64,000 bases of DNA, from contig NC_091096.1 of the NCBI RefSeq assembly GCF_024713975.1, forward strand, positions 26,995,458 to 27,059,457. Direction: 5' to 3'. Positions 1 to 13,732 of this stretch are shown here, piece by piece (positions within the stretch are counted from its first letter, which is position 1; each line of letters starts with the position of its first letter). The position numbers and the translations under genes were made by a program. The notes under the pieces were generated by a model. It did no database searches, had not been told where the DNA came from, and saw only the letters and a list, made by a program, of their open reading frames with translations. Source of the stretch: Paralichthys olivaceus (taxonomy: Eukaryota; Chordata; Actinopteri; Pleuronectiformes; Paralichthyidae).

Positions 1-1840
1 ACATGATCTTTCCTTCTAGTTCCTGTCAGCACTCGCGCTGCAGCATTTTGGACCAACTGGAGGCTTTTCACAGACTTCCTGGGACATCCTGATAATAAAG
101 AGTTACAGTAATCTAGTCTAGAGGTCAAACATGTTTGGACTAGTTTCTCAGCATTCTTCTGAGACAGGACGTTTCTAATATCTAACAATATTGCACAGGT
201 GGAAGAAAGCTGTTCTAGAGACTTGTCTGAATTTAGAAGTAAGAGGTTCTGGGTTATCCAGGCCATAATGTTCTTGAGACATTCCTGAACTAAGTGAAAG
301 ATTCATCATGCTTCTTAGAAATGCTGAGTGTCGTCTGCATAACAATGGGAGTGTTTGTGGTGCTTTCTGATGATGTTGCCTAAAGGGAGCGTATATAAGG
401 TGAAGAGTATCGGTCCAAGGACAGAACCTTGTGGAACTCCATGACTAACCTGCATGTCCATGGAGGAGTCATTGTTGACGCTAACAAATTGAAATCTATC
501 TGATAAATATGATTTAAACCAGTCTAGTGCCGTTCCTTTGATCCCTACATGTTGTTCCAGTCTCCAACAGGAGGAGTACAAAGACAAGTCCATCATCTGA
601 AGCCATGAAAAGGTCATTAGTAACTTTTAACAGTGCTGTTTCTGTGCTGTGATGGATTCTAAATACCGACTGAAATTTTTCCAGCAAACCGTTACTATCT
701 CAGTAATCACACAGCTGGTTAGCAACCCCTTTTTCTAGGATTTTGGAAATGAAGGGCGGGTTTGATATGGGTCTATAATTACCTAAAACCTCAGGATCAA
801 GAGTGGTCCTTTCAAGCAGAGGTTTAATAACAGCTACCTTAAAAGCTTGTGGTACGTCGCCAGTTAACAAAGACTTATTAATCTGTTTTAATATGGAACT
901 GTCAATTAGTGTTATGATCTGTTTCATAGTGGATCCTGAGCGCAGAACACACACACACGGCAGGTTGAGGGTGGCAAAAAACAGGAAAAGTTTATTTGTT
1001 AGATGATTGGGTGTCGGGCAGTGGTGATCCGGTGGTGCAGGCAGGCTGAGGCCAGAGGAGATGCGGGTGAAAAAATGGGGGAATGCTGCGTAGCTGTTCA
1101 CACTGGTGAGAACAAAGAAAGAGAAAGGGTAAACACGCGGCAAGAAGGCAAAGCACAAAAAACTTACGAGCCGAAGAACGAGTCTTGATTGTTAAGCCAG
1201 GAACGTTACCACACTGGTGAATGGGACGATCTGGCGAAGACAGGATAGATGAGCTGGGTTTTTGCAGACTGAGGAGAGGTGGAGTAGATAAGGGGATGAA
1301 GCTCAGCTGCGTGGGTAGGCAAGAGGAGGCCCCATCCAGATCCAGATAGCCACACAGCAGAAAAAGGAAGAAAAAAGGGGAGTGGAAAAATCTGGTCCTA
1401 ACAATTAGGGGGAAAACTTCCTTAAAAAGTCTAGTTGGGACAGAGTCTTACTGACAAGTTGTTGGTTTAGATGATGAAACTAATAAGGTCAGTTCAGGAA
1501 GATCAATAGAAGAAAATTGGTTCAAACATAAATCTGGTGCTACAGGTGGTTCTGTGGTTTCAGGACCAAACAATGTATCTGTGCTATTCATGGGTAGGAG
1601 GTGGTGGATTTTATCCCTGATGGTTATAATTTTATTTGTGAAGTTCATGAGATCATTGCTTGTTAGGGTTAGAGGAATAGATGGGTCAGTAGAGGTATGA
1701 CTTCTGTCAGCCTGGTGAAAGTCATATTGATGAGTGGAATGCCAATTCCTCTCTAGCTTCCGTGATGTCTGTTTTAAAACACATGTTTGAGAATTATACC
1801 ATGGAGCTAATCTCCTGTTTTTATTTACTTTTATTTACTT
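1..1840 (-). mobile_element. Degenerate LINE (L2/Rex-like), antisense, ORF2 to 3' UTR
   Basis: Translation of the minus strand gives pieces of a non-LTR retrotransposon ORF2 in the order expected for an antisense copy. A pre-RT stretch with APWYNS and NKIITIRDKI lies at about 1448-1830. An RT stretch with FKVAVIKPLL and NYRPISN lies at about 700-930. The RT core, with [14 protein letters not shown] and the catalytic YADD box, lies at 315-617. The 3' UTR-like sequence at 1-300 resembles 62840-63835. Frameshifts and stops make the copy dead, and an unrelated insertion of about 480 bp splits it. The clade (L2 versus Rex1) is inferred from the motif style only. Confidence 0.85.
926..1410. repeat. 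Unclassified insertion inside the LINE
   Basis: This segment interrupts the LINE reading frame between the pre-RT part (KEVFPL, near 1420) and the RT part (KQIITLI, near 920). It starts with an (AC)n tract, is purine-rich on the plus strand and has no credible ORF. I found no clear terminal repeats or target duplication. It could be a solo terminal repeat or a non-autonomous element. Confidence 0.45.
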
Positions 1841-2194
1841 TCTTCTTTTTTAGCGGGGCGACAGCGTCAAAAGTTGTTTATAATGAGGCTGCTGTACTGT
1901 AACAAAGTTATCTACTAGTGTGGGAGTAAAGTTTTGATAACTTTCCTGTATCGTACTGACACATGGCTGTGAGGGAAGCAGTTCTTTAAATTTGTTCACA
2001 GTTTTATTAGATAAACATTCACTATAATGTGATGTGCAGATGTGTGAATACTTGTGGTACTGTATGAAGCTTCCAGAGGGCCTGGAAGGAAACTCAGAGG
2101 CCAAACCTATCCAAAACTGTAGATCTCAATATTGTGGCCCTAGTTGCTGGTTGTTGTATTATTTATACTCTAAACAAGCATATTTTGTTGCCCA

Positions 2195-3765
2195 CTTAAG
2201 AAGAAGCACTTATACCAAATCGCCAGCCCTAAGTGGCTGGCAGTCGTGACATCCCCGTCAAGGTGCCGCAACTTAAATTCGGCTGACATGTCATTCAAAA
2301 ACAAGCCTACCATCTTCTCGCTTTACCCCAGCAGTGAGAAGGATGGTCTTGTGAAACATCTCACTTATGCTACTCAGAGAACCGGGGTTACGACAGTAAC
2401 CTAAAGTTCTCTTTCTTAGCATTCGTTTCGATGTCTCACTATCAAATCAAATTTTATTTACATGAGGGGCGTACTCACAGAAGCACTTATACTAATTTTT
2501 CAGCCCTGAGAGGCCACGTCAAGGTGCTGCACATTAAAAGTGGAATCACACGTCATTTAAACACCACTTCTCGCTTCACAAACAAGCTACTCTGATCCAC
2601 GTCGATGCTAACTAACAACTGTTCATAGACCAGAGCTAACATCGCTGATCGGACTGCCTTCACTATAGGTAGTTTTTATCAATTCTAGCAAGCTAACTTC
2701 ACCAGGAGCCTGTGGTCACCACAGTGCTAGCTAACAGAATTTTCACTCCAGATAATTTGCTTCCCTTCAGCACACCAAATCAAATTGACCAAGCTGCCAA
2801 GCTTCCCTCCACAATGGAGCAAGGCAATGCCCCTTGCCTGTGCACCTGTGGAAATTTCGAGCACACACAGCAGGTCTGCTCTGTGTGTCTCAGGCTGGAT
2901 GACGACTAGCACGCCAAGGTAGCCACTCTGAGAGGGACCCGATCCTCTCCAGTGCCAATACCAAGGAACCCCAACCCAGTATGGACAAGGAAGATCCTCC
3001 CGAACCGGAGATTTAGCGCTGGGGCTCGATGCTGGATATGCTAAATCGACCATCAAATCCACCCCCCTCCCTCGTATCACCTGCACAGGCTCTCAAGGGG
3101 CTTGGGTGAAGTGATTCTGCCCTAGCCCAGTGGCAATATGCATGATGTGTGTAAGTGCACTGCAGAGAGTCTGAAGTTTCCATGGCCCGCAGAGGCCCCA
3201 AGCTATGAGGGGAAGAAATTACGCTAAATGGGCTGTGAGACAGCTTCTGGAGGAAAGTCACTGTCCCTGGCAGTAAAACCCTTACTCCAGCAAAACCACC
3301 ATTCAAGGTGAATCTTTCCGGGATTTTGAAGGGATGGACAAACATTCCATGACCCACATGCTGCCCATGGAACCCCTGGTGGCAGCTCACCCTAACATTG
3401 CTCAGGGTGTGGGAGAATTGCCTGTCACTGATTTTGATCGCCCCTCACTGGCCATGCACTGGCTGGTGAACCTACTCTCCCAGGCGCGCGGACAGATATT
3501 TCACCCTCATCCAGAGGGGTTCACCCTGTGGGTTTGGCCCTTCAGTGGTTTAATCTGAGCCTCGCTGGATTATCACTGAGTGTTGTTAAAACAATTCAGA
3601 ATGGCAGAGCATCATCCCCTAGGTCTCTCTATGACTGTAAGTGGAGAGTGTTTAAAAGCTTTTTCCCTCTGAAGTTCTCAAATGCTTTAGTGATCCAGTA
3701 CCTCAAATCAAAGAGTGAAACAAACTCTCACAATATATCTAATGTCCCTGTACACATATAACTGT
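2195..3765 (+). mobile_element. Degenerate DIRS-like tyrosine-recombinase retrotransposon
   Basis: Two similar direct copies of a terminal-type repeat lie at about 2198-2330 and 2476-2600; both begin AGAAGCACTTATAC and share a CGTCAAGGTGC core. A short gag-like piece follows with a CLCTCGNFEH...CSVCL cysteine pattern at 2849-2905. Near 3550-3700 the plus strand encodes SLAGLSLSVVKTIQ...SLYDCKWRVF. That matches the N-terminal core-binding part of DIRS-type tyrosine recombinases, where a line such as 'AGLSxxVVxTI...R.LYxxKWxVF' is typical. The reverse transcriptase is mostly missing, so the copy is internally deleted. The family is recognised by motif and not by search. Confidence 0.6.
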
Positions 3766-5060
3766 TTATAATGTATTTTACCCAAGCTTGGATTTCTCCT
3801 TACACAGCTGATTCAGTATAAATGATCTAATGATTTCATAGAGCTTAATAAAATATTATAATAATCTGTGAAACGAGGACTTCTACTTTAAAACTTTAAC
3901 TACATTTAACTTGTCTATATCTAACTGCGTCAGGTCTCATTAAAAATTTCAGCCCAGAAACATCAGCAAAATGGTACAAAATCTTTTTGAGATTAAATGT
4001 GCCCCTGAAAACATTTATAATGTGACCAGTTATGCACACTGGACTATGTAAACAGGAAGTAGATTGTCAATGAGGAACAGCGATTCAGTTGCGAAGTGAC
4101 GTACCGGTGAAAGTGGTGACTGAAAATGCTTTGGGGCTAAAGAAAACATTTTCAGGACTACAACCCAGGCAATACCCATGCCCTCTGCCCCGGACTCTTC
4201 ATCCTTGTCATCATCTCCCCTCACCTAAGTACAGCTCTCTGCTGCTTGAGTCTGTATACAGAGAAAATATGTTTCTTGCTAATGCTATCAGACATGTACT
4301 AGTCTGTTTGCTAGCATTCAGGTAATTCAGCTACCTATTATGAGTAATAAAGCACTACCACAACAAGGTAACATGAGAGGAGTATTCAGTTGCAATATAA
4401 GCACTTAACCTTTAAACAATGAAAAAAGAAAAAGAAGCAGAATTCTCCACCTAAATAATGAGCATCACAGATGACGTGTCCATAAAACGTTGGCAGATGT
4501 ACTAACACTACTTTGAACCTGAGTCAATCTGTGACAACCAGGAAAGATAGCAACCGGGGCAGAGCGGACTGGCAACCCAATCTGTGTCTTTTGTGAGGAG
4601 GACTCCCACTATTTGTGCAGGGTTGTTCAGTCTTGGAGAAACTGTTGTAGCATAAGACTAAAGAAAAGATTTGAAACTAAGTCTTGTCAAGTTTGACTCT
4701 ATTAATTCCAGATTAAGAAGCATTACATCTGTTGGGAAATATCAGGCTAATTCAACAAACAAAACAAGTCTAACTGGAAACAAAATCACAATTCTGAAAC
4801 TAGCTGCAAAAACAGTTTATATGTTCAAACTCCACTGCAGAATTCAAAACAGAATAGAGGTTCCATGGGTTGAAACAAAATGACAGCTCTTCGTGACGGG
4901 CTTCCCATGAATTCAATCTAATCACCTTATCACTTCTTTTCCCAAGCTTTACCTCAGTGTTAAAGTACTGAGTGATTAGTGCCCACCTCATTAGATATTT
5001 GTTATTATATACATTTGTGACATCAATGGCTCTTTCTCAATTCAGTACCTCATCAGATGC
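3766..5060. other. Intergenic, nothing recognised
   Basis: AT-rich sequence with short ORFs in several frames, none with a recognisable domain or convincing splice signals. A GC-richer patch at about 4085-4240 has overlapping ORFs on both strands but resembles no family I know. Confidence 0.4.
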
Positions 5061-5064
5061 CCAG

Positions 5065-5235
5065 TGAACTCTTAAAAGCATTAACAAACTGAATGGCTTT
5101 CACATCGCTGGCTTCCAATTCCAAAGACAGGTCATAAACATCTGAAGCTGCAAGCGCAGGAGAACTAGGCAAGAGTAATTTGGCACAATCAAAAGCATGC
5201 TGGCAATCCTCATTTATAGACAAATATGGCTGATT
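5065..5235 (-). mobile_element. Gypsy-like pol remnant (RT/RNase H linker)
   Basis: The minus strand encodes NEDCQHAFDCAKLLLPSSPA followed by LAASDVYDLSLELEAS. This matches the RT-RNase H connection of Ty3/gypsy elements, which typically reads 'CQxAFxxxKxLLxSxPVLAxPDxxxxFxLExDAS'. Only about 50 codons are recognisable and both sides decay quickly. The assignment is by motif only. Confidence 0.5.
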
Positions 5236-5689
5236 TGGACAACATAGAGAAGAGCAACAACTTGAGATATTATTATCTAGTAACAAATTATTCTGAGGAA
5301 TCTGTGCAATCCATGCCTGTGGGCCCAGGGAAAGTAAGAATAGATGTTACCGAAAGATCAATGGGACATATCTGTGCTTGTCCAACCTCCCAAGGAAAGG
5401 AACTGTGGCCTGGCCGAATCCACACTTGGTAAATGTTTTTGTTCAATTGTTAATTTGGTTGCAATTAAAAGTCTCATTACAAATTCAGTAGCAGAATAAA
5501 AAAAGGGGGAAAAAAGACAACAAAGAAAAAAATCAAAATTCAAACAATGAAAATTTGATCATACTTTCCTAATAAGTTACTGGGTTTGTAAAAAAAAAAT
5601 CCATCCAACTCCATTTAATTCTCCATTATTATGTCACATACAGTTACTAAAATCTGTACATTCTTCCTTGGAATGTGTGTTCAATTAAT

Positions 5690-5905
5690 CAATCAAACAC
5701 ATTTTATCTGTATAGCCCATATTCATAAATCACAATTTGTCTCATATCATCCTCTGTCCTTATTCCTCAACAAGAGTAAGGAAAAACTACCAAAAAATCC
5801 TTTTAACAGGGAAAAAAGTACGTAGAAACCTCAGAGAGAGCCACATGTGAGGGATCCCTCTCCCAGAAGTGCAATAGATGCCACATGTAATGGAGAACAT
5901 CCAAA
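5690..5905 (-). repeat. LINE 3'-end fragment, antisense
   Basis: The sequence runs from an antisense RNA-tail-like start (TTTTATCTGTATAGCCC) through the motifs AAGGAAAAACTACC, AACCTCAGAGAGAGCC and GGGATCCCTCTCCCAG. This is the layout of a very common teleost LINE 3' UTR read backwards. It carries no coding capacity. Confidence 0.55.
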
Positions 5906-8364
5906 AAATAAGAGTATTTAGAGCATTGGTTAGCATAAACAGTTTGTAGCATGATGGAAGGTAAATTAATTGAAGAATTATTGTCATTGTTGTCATTAAG
6001 CTGATGTCCATTTGTCCATAATAATAATGATAATAATAATAATAAAACGGTTGTTTATCATTTTGATTATTGCCTCTGATCAAGAACACAATGTTACTAC
6101 AGTGAAAGCAGATATAATCACACTCAACAATCAGGTGTGTCCTCATTAAAATCCAGAACCAAATTGAGGTATACACAGTGCCATAGCAGCAGCAGGCCAA
6201 ACACCACTACTCAGTGACTCTTAAGTTATAATAATAGCAATGTCTGAGGCTGTAACAAATATGGATGATTTTATTGTTTTATTTATTGACTGCAGAAGAA
6301 AATACAGAGGAAAAGGATTTGCCAAGATATATAAACATCATATACTACTGTTCCCTAACATCTATAACATATGGAATAATGCTTCACATTGTGTTTATTC
6401 TGATAATATCTGTGTTCACCACAGCCTATGTGCACTGACAGTAACCACATGTAGACAAACACTGCCCTCAGCTGATCACTTCTTGTAAAGCATGCTGTCA
6501 TTCAACCTGACCAAGAGGACATTCTCTGATGAATGTCAATAAACTTCACCCAGATTATGCAAATGAGCCTTTTAATTCCGAGCATTCGTCAGATTCTTGT
6601 GTCTAATTTTTTTCTCATACTGTGCTTCTTTCATGTGTCCAAATATCTAGTTGCATTTTGACTGAAAAATTGTACCCATGACAGAAGCATAGGGATATAC
6701 ATGCTATTATTATTTGCTATTACAAGAAATATATGCTATTGGTTTGATTTAATAAAAACAGTTTTTTAATAGTGTGTGCAATTTTTGTACAGCTTGATTT
6801 GATTTAAATTGAGTATCAGGCCATGGCATTGGTGCAATAGTAGCTGTTGTAGAGAAATGCAGTTCTAAGATCCGATTCACCAAATCATGTGTATTGGGTT
6901 TCTTTATTTTTTAGCTCCTTGTATTATCATTTGACTGTGTGCACTGCATTTCAGTGGTGAAAATGTACATTTAGTGCTGTACTTTACTTGTCAAATATGT
7001 TTTCTCAACTATATTTGACCAACAGATGAAGCTTCATAAGAAAATACAATTCTATAGAAAACAACAAATGTTTAAGATTAAACCAGTGTTTCACAATCTA
7101 TTGGGCTCTTAGAATAACCTCTTTCAAAACAAGTGTATAGTTGTGTGCACTTTGATTTTTTTAGACTTTTAAATTCAATATTATTTATTATTTATTTGAT
7201 AATTTGCTTACTTTGCCATCTCATCAAACAACCCAGTCAAATGTATCTGGTGACCGCTGAAGTTGCAGCCTTTTCTGAATGAATGCAACAAAACACATTC
7301 TTCATTTCATTATCCACACTGGGACACAAGTACCCCATAAAAGTTGTATATTTAGTACATATTAGAGTTTCACTTGTTTTATTAACTTCTGACAGCATTT
7401 ATCACCTGATTATTTTTGGACGACCACTTGAGCCCTCAGCCATGGCCGCCCCAGTGAGGGAACATTTTTGGATCTGGTTATTCATTAGTGTCCTGTTGTC
7501 CATGTTAGCTTGCAGTGGAGTGTGTGTGGTGTTGTGATGTGGGACAACACCTTTCTAACAACATTTATGTTAGTTTTCCTTTCACCCATCTGCATTGTCA
7601 TCATTAAAAATATTAATTATTACTGAAACAAGTTCTTATATATAACAACAAATTGATTTATTTTTAGAACTGCATTACTAAAAACAAAAAATAATCAAGC
7701 CACACCCATGACCTTTATGCCAACATGTAACACAAAACACAACTTTGACTTCAGATAATTCACAAATGCTATTAGGTTTGATCATTTCAGTATAAGAACT
7801 AACCCTCACATTTTCCGAACAACGCCTTTATTTTGCCCTTAACAACAGCATCTCATCTACAAAAAATGTCTGAGGTACACATAAATAGATACACAGTCCT
7901 GTCGAACAAACAAGCTGTAGATAAACTACATTCACATCATTATTCTCCCACACTTAAATTATTCTGTTGGCTCAGCCATGCCTCTTAGTGTTTTGATACA
8001 GATGATTATGATTATATTTGAACCGAAATGTTCTAACTAAAATATAACCTTTATCACAGGCCACTATTGGACCAAAATAAAAATTTAAGACGAGGGTGTA
8101 AGTCAAGAAAAATAAATCTTCTTCTGATTGAAATTGTAATTGGGCTAGAGCTGCTTCCAGTTTCTCCAGTTGAATTTGGTTCAGTATGAAGGCATTCATG
8201 GACAAGGTTGATATTCACAAATTTAATGAAATTATAAAAATTGAACAAATTTCATGGTGACATTATGGGGAAAATGTATCTGCAGTCCAAATTTTAAATG
8301 AAGTATTCACATCTTGCTAACCATTGTACAATTACTTTTCGATTACAAAAGCAAAGTTATTGTT
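5906..8364. other. AT-rich intergenic DNA
   Basis: No host gene was recognised. A simple (ATA)n-rich patch lies near 6018-6045. An octamer-type site ATGCAAAT sits near 6557. An ORF at 7283-7537 has no recognisable domain and is judged to be chance. Confidence 0.4.
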
Positions 8365-8437
8365 ATCGCTTCTCTGCCTTTTGGCTAAGATCACTTGAAT
8401 TTCCTTCGGGATCAAAAAAGTATCTATCTATCTATCT
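8365..8437 (+). mobile_element. U2 snRNA 5' end fused to a LINE 3' tail
   Basis: Positions 8365-8393 match the first 29 nt of vertebrate U2 snRNA except for one base (ATCGCTTCTCTGCC..., with T where U2 has G). At 8394 the sequence switches to CTTGAATTTCCTTCGGGATC followed by AAAAAAGTATCTATCTATC. This is the 3' terminus of an abundant fish retroelement with its short tandem tail. The promoter and the rest of U2 are absent, so this is not a functional snRNA gene. No clear target-site duplication is visible. It is either a template-switch chimera or one copy of a U2-headed SINE family. Confidence 0.75.
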
Positions 8438-9275
8438 ACATTTCAAAATATATGATATGGACCTACTCTTGTCAAAAAAGTATTCATTAATAATCACAGA
8501 GGGCATGCAGATTGTTTAATTTAAACTCCTATTCTTCTGAAGTGTAGAGAACAGGAAATGTCAGACTAAAGGACTAAGTTATTGATTTATTGATATTGAA
8601 ACCACATTTAATGTGTAAATTACAAGGCTGAAAAGGTTGGTGGTTCTTAGGGTTAGGATAAAAGTCCATCAAGTGAAAAATGTTATAAACCCAAACCCAT
8701 TTACTAATTCCCCTTTGAACATAATCACACTATTTCGCTCTTTCCTTATAAACATGCACATCATGTTATTTCAAACTCAAATAACAAACAGAAATGTTCA
8801 TTTCCCTCACATCGTCCAGTAAGGCATTACCAGCAGTTGCATCGCTCATGTAGATGTTTCTCTCCTTCACACAGTCATGAGCAGGAGGAACCTTTCATAC
8901 TCCTACATTAGTCACTCAGGACCAGACACCTCTGATTTTCAGACTGCTTCAGCAGTGCTTCGTTTTACATTAGTAACAGCTAGTTTTCTTACACTGATAG
9001 TTGACATTTGCAGTAGATCTTCAAGTCTGGGTGCTTTATATACTTTTCCAAATTTTACTGTCAGTGTTTGACACTTTTGTTGTCCCATCTCGACTCTATA
9101 ACCACATTTGAGCATTATCCAGGACAGCAGTTAGCAATCAGGCAAAATCATAGGCTTCCATCCCATTCCTTCAGATGCAGCCCTACATGCTACATCCACA
9201 TCTACTTTGGTCATTTTTCAGACATAACTGCTGTCTGTGGCTGAGCCAAGACATCTGGTGGATCCTGTGAATGGA
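8438..9275 (-). other. Probable CCDC125 3' UTR and flank
   Basis: This is the sequence beyond the CCDC125 stop codon in the direction of transcription. A minus-strand AATAAA (plus TTTATT at 8586-8591), about 690 bp past the stop, is a candidate polyadenylation signal. The transcript end itself cannot be located without RNA data. Confidence 0.3.
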
Positions 9276-12200
9276 TCAGGACTCTGGTTCGTCTGAATGT
9301 TTGATTTCAGACTCATCGCTCTTGTGGTGAGACAGGGGCTGGATGTTGGTCTGTATTGGGGCTGACAGCTGCTGTGGATCAGTCACAGACTTGGACAGAC
9401 CTTGAGGTTTTCCTGGCTGAAGTTGGAAAACTGGCAGCTCTGGTTCTTGCTTTTCTTGGACGTTTGACTCTGATGAATCAGCTGTTTGTTGAGACCGGTT
9501 ATGATTCCCTGATGTATCTTGTGGTTGCTTTGACAGGATGCAGGACTCTGAGGGATCTGATGGTAGACAATGTGAATCTAGTTGCAACTGTCTCTGCAGT
9601 TCCTCAGCACTGTGGGCTAACATGATGCTCACCTTCCTCTGGTGAGCCAAGGCCTCATCCTTGTCATTCAGCTAGAAGAGTAAACAACCAGCAGTAATTA
9701 AGGAGAAAAATGCTTTTCTCTGGGGAAATAATCTAATCATCAATGACCTCTCACAGGATGACCGTATAAGAGCATTAGATTATTCCACAAACCAACTTTA
9801 CTGCTGAACAGCAATGGTGAGTGTACGAGGGTTTAGACCAGAAAATAACATTAATGAATTCAGGATGCTTTACAGTAGTTTCACTTACAGATGAGCACAG
9901 AAACAAAACAATATATCAATATACAATATTATGTATTATTGTATCATGCAAAAGCACTTACAAGCTATGTTTTCTCTCTTACTGCGTGACAAATCCAGCA
10001 GTAGAGACATGAGAGAGACATTATTTCTTTATGAGGAATCCTATTACCATGTTTCTCATGCATCCTTGAGCTTGATATTGTACATTCCAGTGTGTGTGTT
10101 TGTCTGTGTTTTCTTTATGTATGCCCTTCTTTCACAAATAAAAAAGCAACTGTTGATAAAACTGTGTCTGTAACATAGACTGTAGGTCTATACAGTTAAT
10201 TGACACCCAGGGGCGGCTGGACAATAGGGGGCGATAGGGCGCCGCCCTCCCAAAGAAAGAGTATAATCGTCACTATTATTTTCAAAATGTATTAAATTGT
10301 ACAAATTCTCAAGACAGTTTGTCCATCCTGCTGTCTCTGGATATAATAGTCCTGACCTGCAAATATGGCTAAAAATTGCCTACACTCACTCTCATAGACT
10401 TTCACTTTTTTTCAAACTGAGACAATGTAATGTCTATGACTTCCGGGAGGGCACGCACTAATGTGCTTTCGTCACATGTAAGCTGTGGCACTTGCACCTC
10501 GGTCTGTGCCTATCATCTCGCCACTCGAGAGGAGCAGCGCTGCGCATGAACGGCGTCCATTGAACGTGTTCATGTTTTTTGAGAACGATGAACTGAACGA
10601 ATCAGTTTACACATGATGAAAGTTCATGTTCATAATGCTCAGAGCGTTACACAGTGAGATGAGGAGCGTTACCAGCGTTGACTTTGTTGAAGAACAGTGA
10701 AAACACAGAGTTTCTCTGTTCACATCTGCTTCATGTTCAGAGCGGAAGCTGCAGTTGGTTTGTATCGAGCTGGAGTTTCTGTTTCCTCCTCCACTCTGAC
10801 CTGCTCTTACTTTAACTAATAAACACTCATCCATTATCAGGGACCTGATCAGTACATGAAACAGTGTTTGTTTGATTCCAGAGTTTATGAGACTGCATTT
10901 GAACATCATAAAAAATGACTCGTCAACATTTTGTGCTCAGTACAAAACGAGACCTGACATGACCAGCAGGACTAATTGTTAAAGTGACCAGAGCGACACA
11001 AATACATGGATTTACCCATTAAACAGGTAACCATAGCCATCATCGCAACAATGACAAACCTGAGAAATTTGGCAGGAGCTACCACTGTTGACACCGATAA
11101 CCATGTGGGTCTGATACAAATTGAATGCTCGTCAGGCTGATTATTTTTAATACATGAAACAGACCCAGTGATTGGACCAGTGTACAGTGTGGTGGTGGGT
11201 ATGGTCTGAACTTCTCTCTCCACTTCTCTGTTTTCATACTTAATACAACTATTGTCATTATTTCTGTAATAAACGGCTGTGTGACAATGTGCACCATTAT
11301 TCCAATTGGTACAAATGATAATGGCAAGGGAATCAAAACATATATCATTGCAGAATGAAACTTTGTGGTCACTTTGCCAAGACTAACAGGAGGAAGGTGT
11401 CCTCCTTACCCAGTGGTCTGTTGACAAGCCTACCCCTCTCTGTGATGTGATTCAAATTCAGAAAAGGCAGCAGGTAGCTTGTGTGAAATGTTTTAGGAAC
11501 TAGTTACTTAGAAGCAGTAAATTAACAGCCTTTGTGTTGTGATCTGTAGATAACAGGCCTATAGATTCCATAGGATATACAGTACTAACCAAGTCCAGCA
11601 GTCTGTAGAGAGTCTCTAAAAGACCATTGGGTGTCTTCAACTCCAAACTGGAAGGTAGCAGTTCTCTCAACCTCTGGCTTACACTGATTAAAGGACTCCT
11701 GTTAACACCTGGGAGGAAAAATCAATCAACAATTATTGATAGCTTAATGGGGAAAACAGAGACATTTGTAAAAATTAAAAAATTGGATTGACAGGTAATA
11801 TGTATACTCTCATTTAAGAAGCTCTATCTAGTTAATTCACGTTCATTTTAGTGACATACTTAAATTTTATGAATTCAAAATTTGTTTTTAACAACAAGTT
11901 CAATGGCAAGTTCCGAACTTATGGCAGCTCCATTCCCTGATTGCTATTGTACAGACTTGGGCTCCAAATATGTAAGATGGCAGTGTTTGTATTTTATAGG
12001 ATTTAGTGATATCTAGTGGTGAAGTTGCATGTTGCAGCTGAATACCCCTCACCTCACCCTCCCCTTCCCCTAACCCATTCTAGGATAAAGAAAACAGCAA
12101 TTCCTACAATTTAGATGAAACACACTAGTGAAAACATCATTAGGATTATTTTATGTATTAACTGTCTGTCCATAGAACCCTTTCCCCTAAATCTTACACT

Positions 12201-13671
12201 ATTAACCTTTAAATACATTTCTGTAAAATGGAAGGGAGTGCAAACATATCTGTGATTGAATTGCACTTTTGTGCCATGTGCCATGCTAAACCTAATCATA
12301 CTGTAAACCATGCTATACCATACTATACCATAATATGTGCATCATTTTAATTAATTTACACACTGTCCAGTTTTAACGAATGTATTGTGCTGCACTTATG
12401 GCAGACTTGCCTTCAGCTTTTAAGTGTTGGGATGTCAGGATGTTTGTCTCAGCCATAAGCAGGAAACAGTCACTCCGTTTCCTCAGCTGCTGTTCAAAGG
12501 CGATGCGAAAAGCATCTGCAACCATCAATGCCTCCTCTCTCCTTGAACGTTGAATATCAAGCTGGAAACACACACATGCATCCACACACACATACACAGT
12601 TTCTAATTATAACAACCTTTTAAAATAAAAAAAATAAAAACATGATGTGTCTCATTGAATGTTCTTGTTAGTCAAATCTGCCCCATTTGTTTCAACACTG
12701 GCTGTCAAGAAATAATATTGAAACCTTGTAAGAACAGAACTCTTTTTTTATTACACCTGTGTAATCTCCAATGTGTTTCCTGTTTGTTCTGCTACAAAGA
12801 ACTGTGATAGTGTTTCAGGTTTACCACACATCCTCATTCCCTCCTTGAATACCTGGACACCATCACCTAAAAAGTTCACTTGATCACCATCAGCGGATCT
12901 TTTTCTCCAGTTGAGATAAACAAGAGAGTTGATAAACAAGGGAATCAATCAAAACAAGGGCAAATTAGAAAATTGGTGTTCATCTTCTGAACATCAATGA
13001 TGGTTAATGAGCCAAATTAAGTAGGATACACAGTTGACACACGTGAATAGTTTAGCAGTAATTTACCTCCTGTTGCAGCTGAATTAGTTGCTTTCTGCTG
13101 ATAGCAGCAGTGCGACTGCATGGACAGGCTTCCACAACTCCAAGACACCGGCAGGCCCCCATGACTGCCAGCTAGAAAAAAAAAGAAAGAGAGAGAACCA
13201 AGACGACTGTTATGATCCTCCATTTTGTTCTTATGTGCACACACTTAAATATACACCACTACCTACTACAATAAGTGCAGTCTAGTGCCCTCTAGTGTAT
13301 TTTTTTCTTGCTTCTTATAGTACAGACAATATGAGCCAAAATGTATGTGGCTTTGTGCAGTAAATGGCTCCTGTGTCTATAAATTAAGAAACTGTTGGAA
13401 TGTATTAATTTTGTGATGCCCTGCAATGTATTAGGCATGAGATTATAGCTCCAGTCAAACCTGCCAGAGAGAGGGGTTTTAATGGAATGTCAGCTGCAAG
13501 TCATACAAGGCTTTTTTGTGAGCAGAGCTTCATGTAAGCTTCATAAACATGATGTGACACCTGTGTTATTACCAGCAAAATGTGCTTAGTGGTTTGGACA
13601 TTACACAGTGTGAACTGACCTGAATGTGAAGTTACGTTGCTGTATTTGACTATACTAAATATCATATCATA

Positions 13672-13732
<61 letters not shown>

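Noticed and set aside
7283..7537. 84-aa ORF with a hydrophobic C-terminus
   Set aside because: No family resemblance, no promoter or splice context, and AT-rich surroundings. Probably chance.
8365..8393. A functional U2 snRNA gene
   Set aside because: Only the first 29 nt are present, and the Sm site and the remaining stems are absent. It is followed directly by a LINE tail.
9356..9625. 89-aa plus-strand ORF
   Set aside because: Antisense shadow of the last CCDC125 exon.
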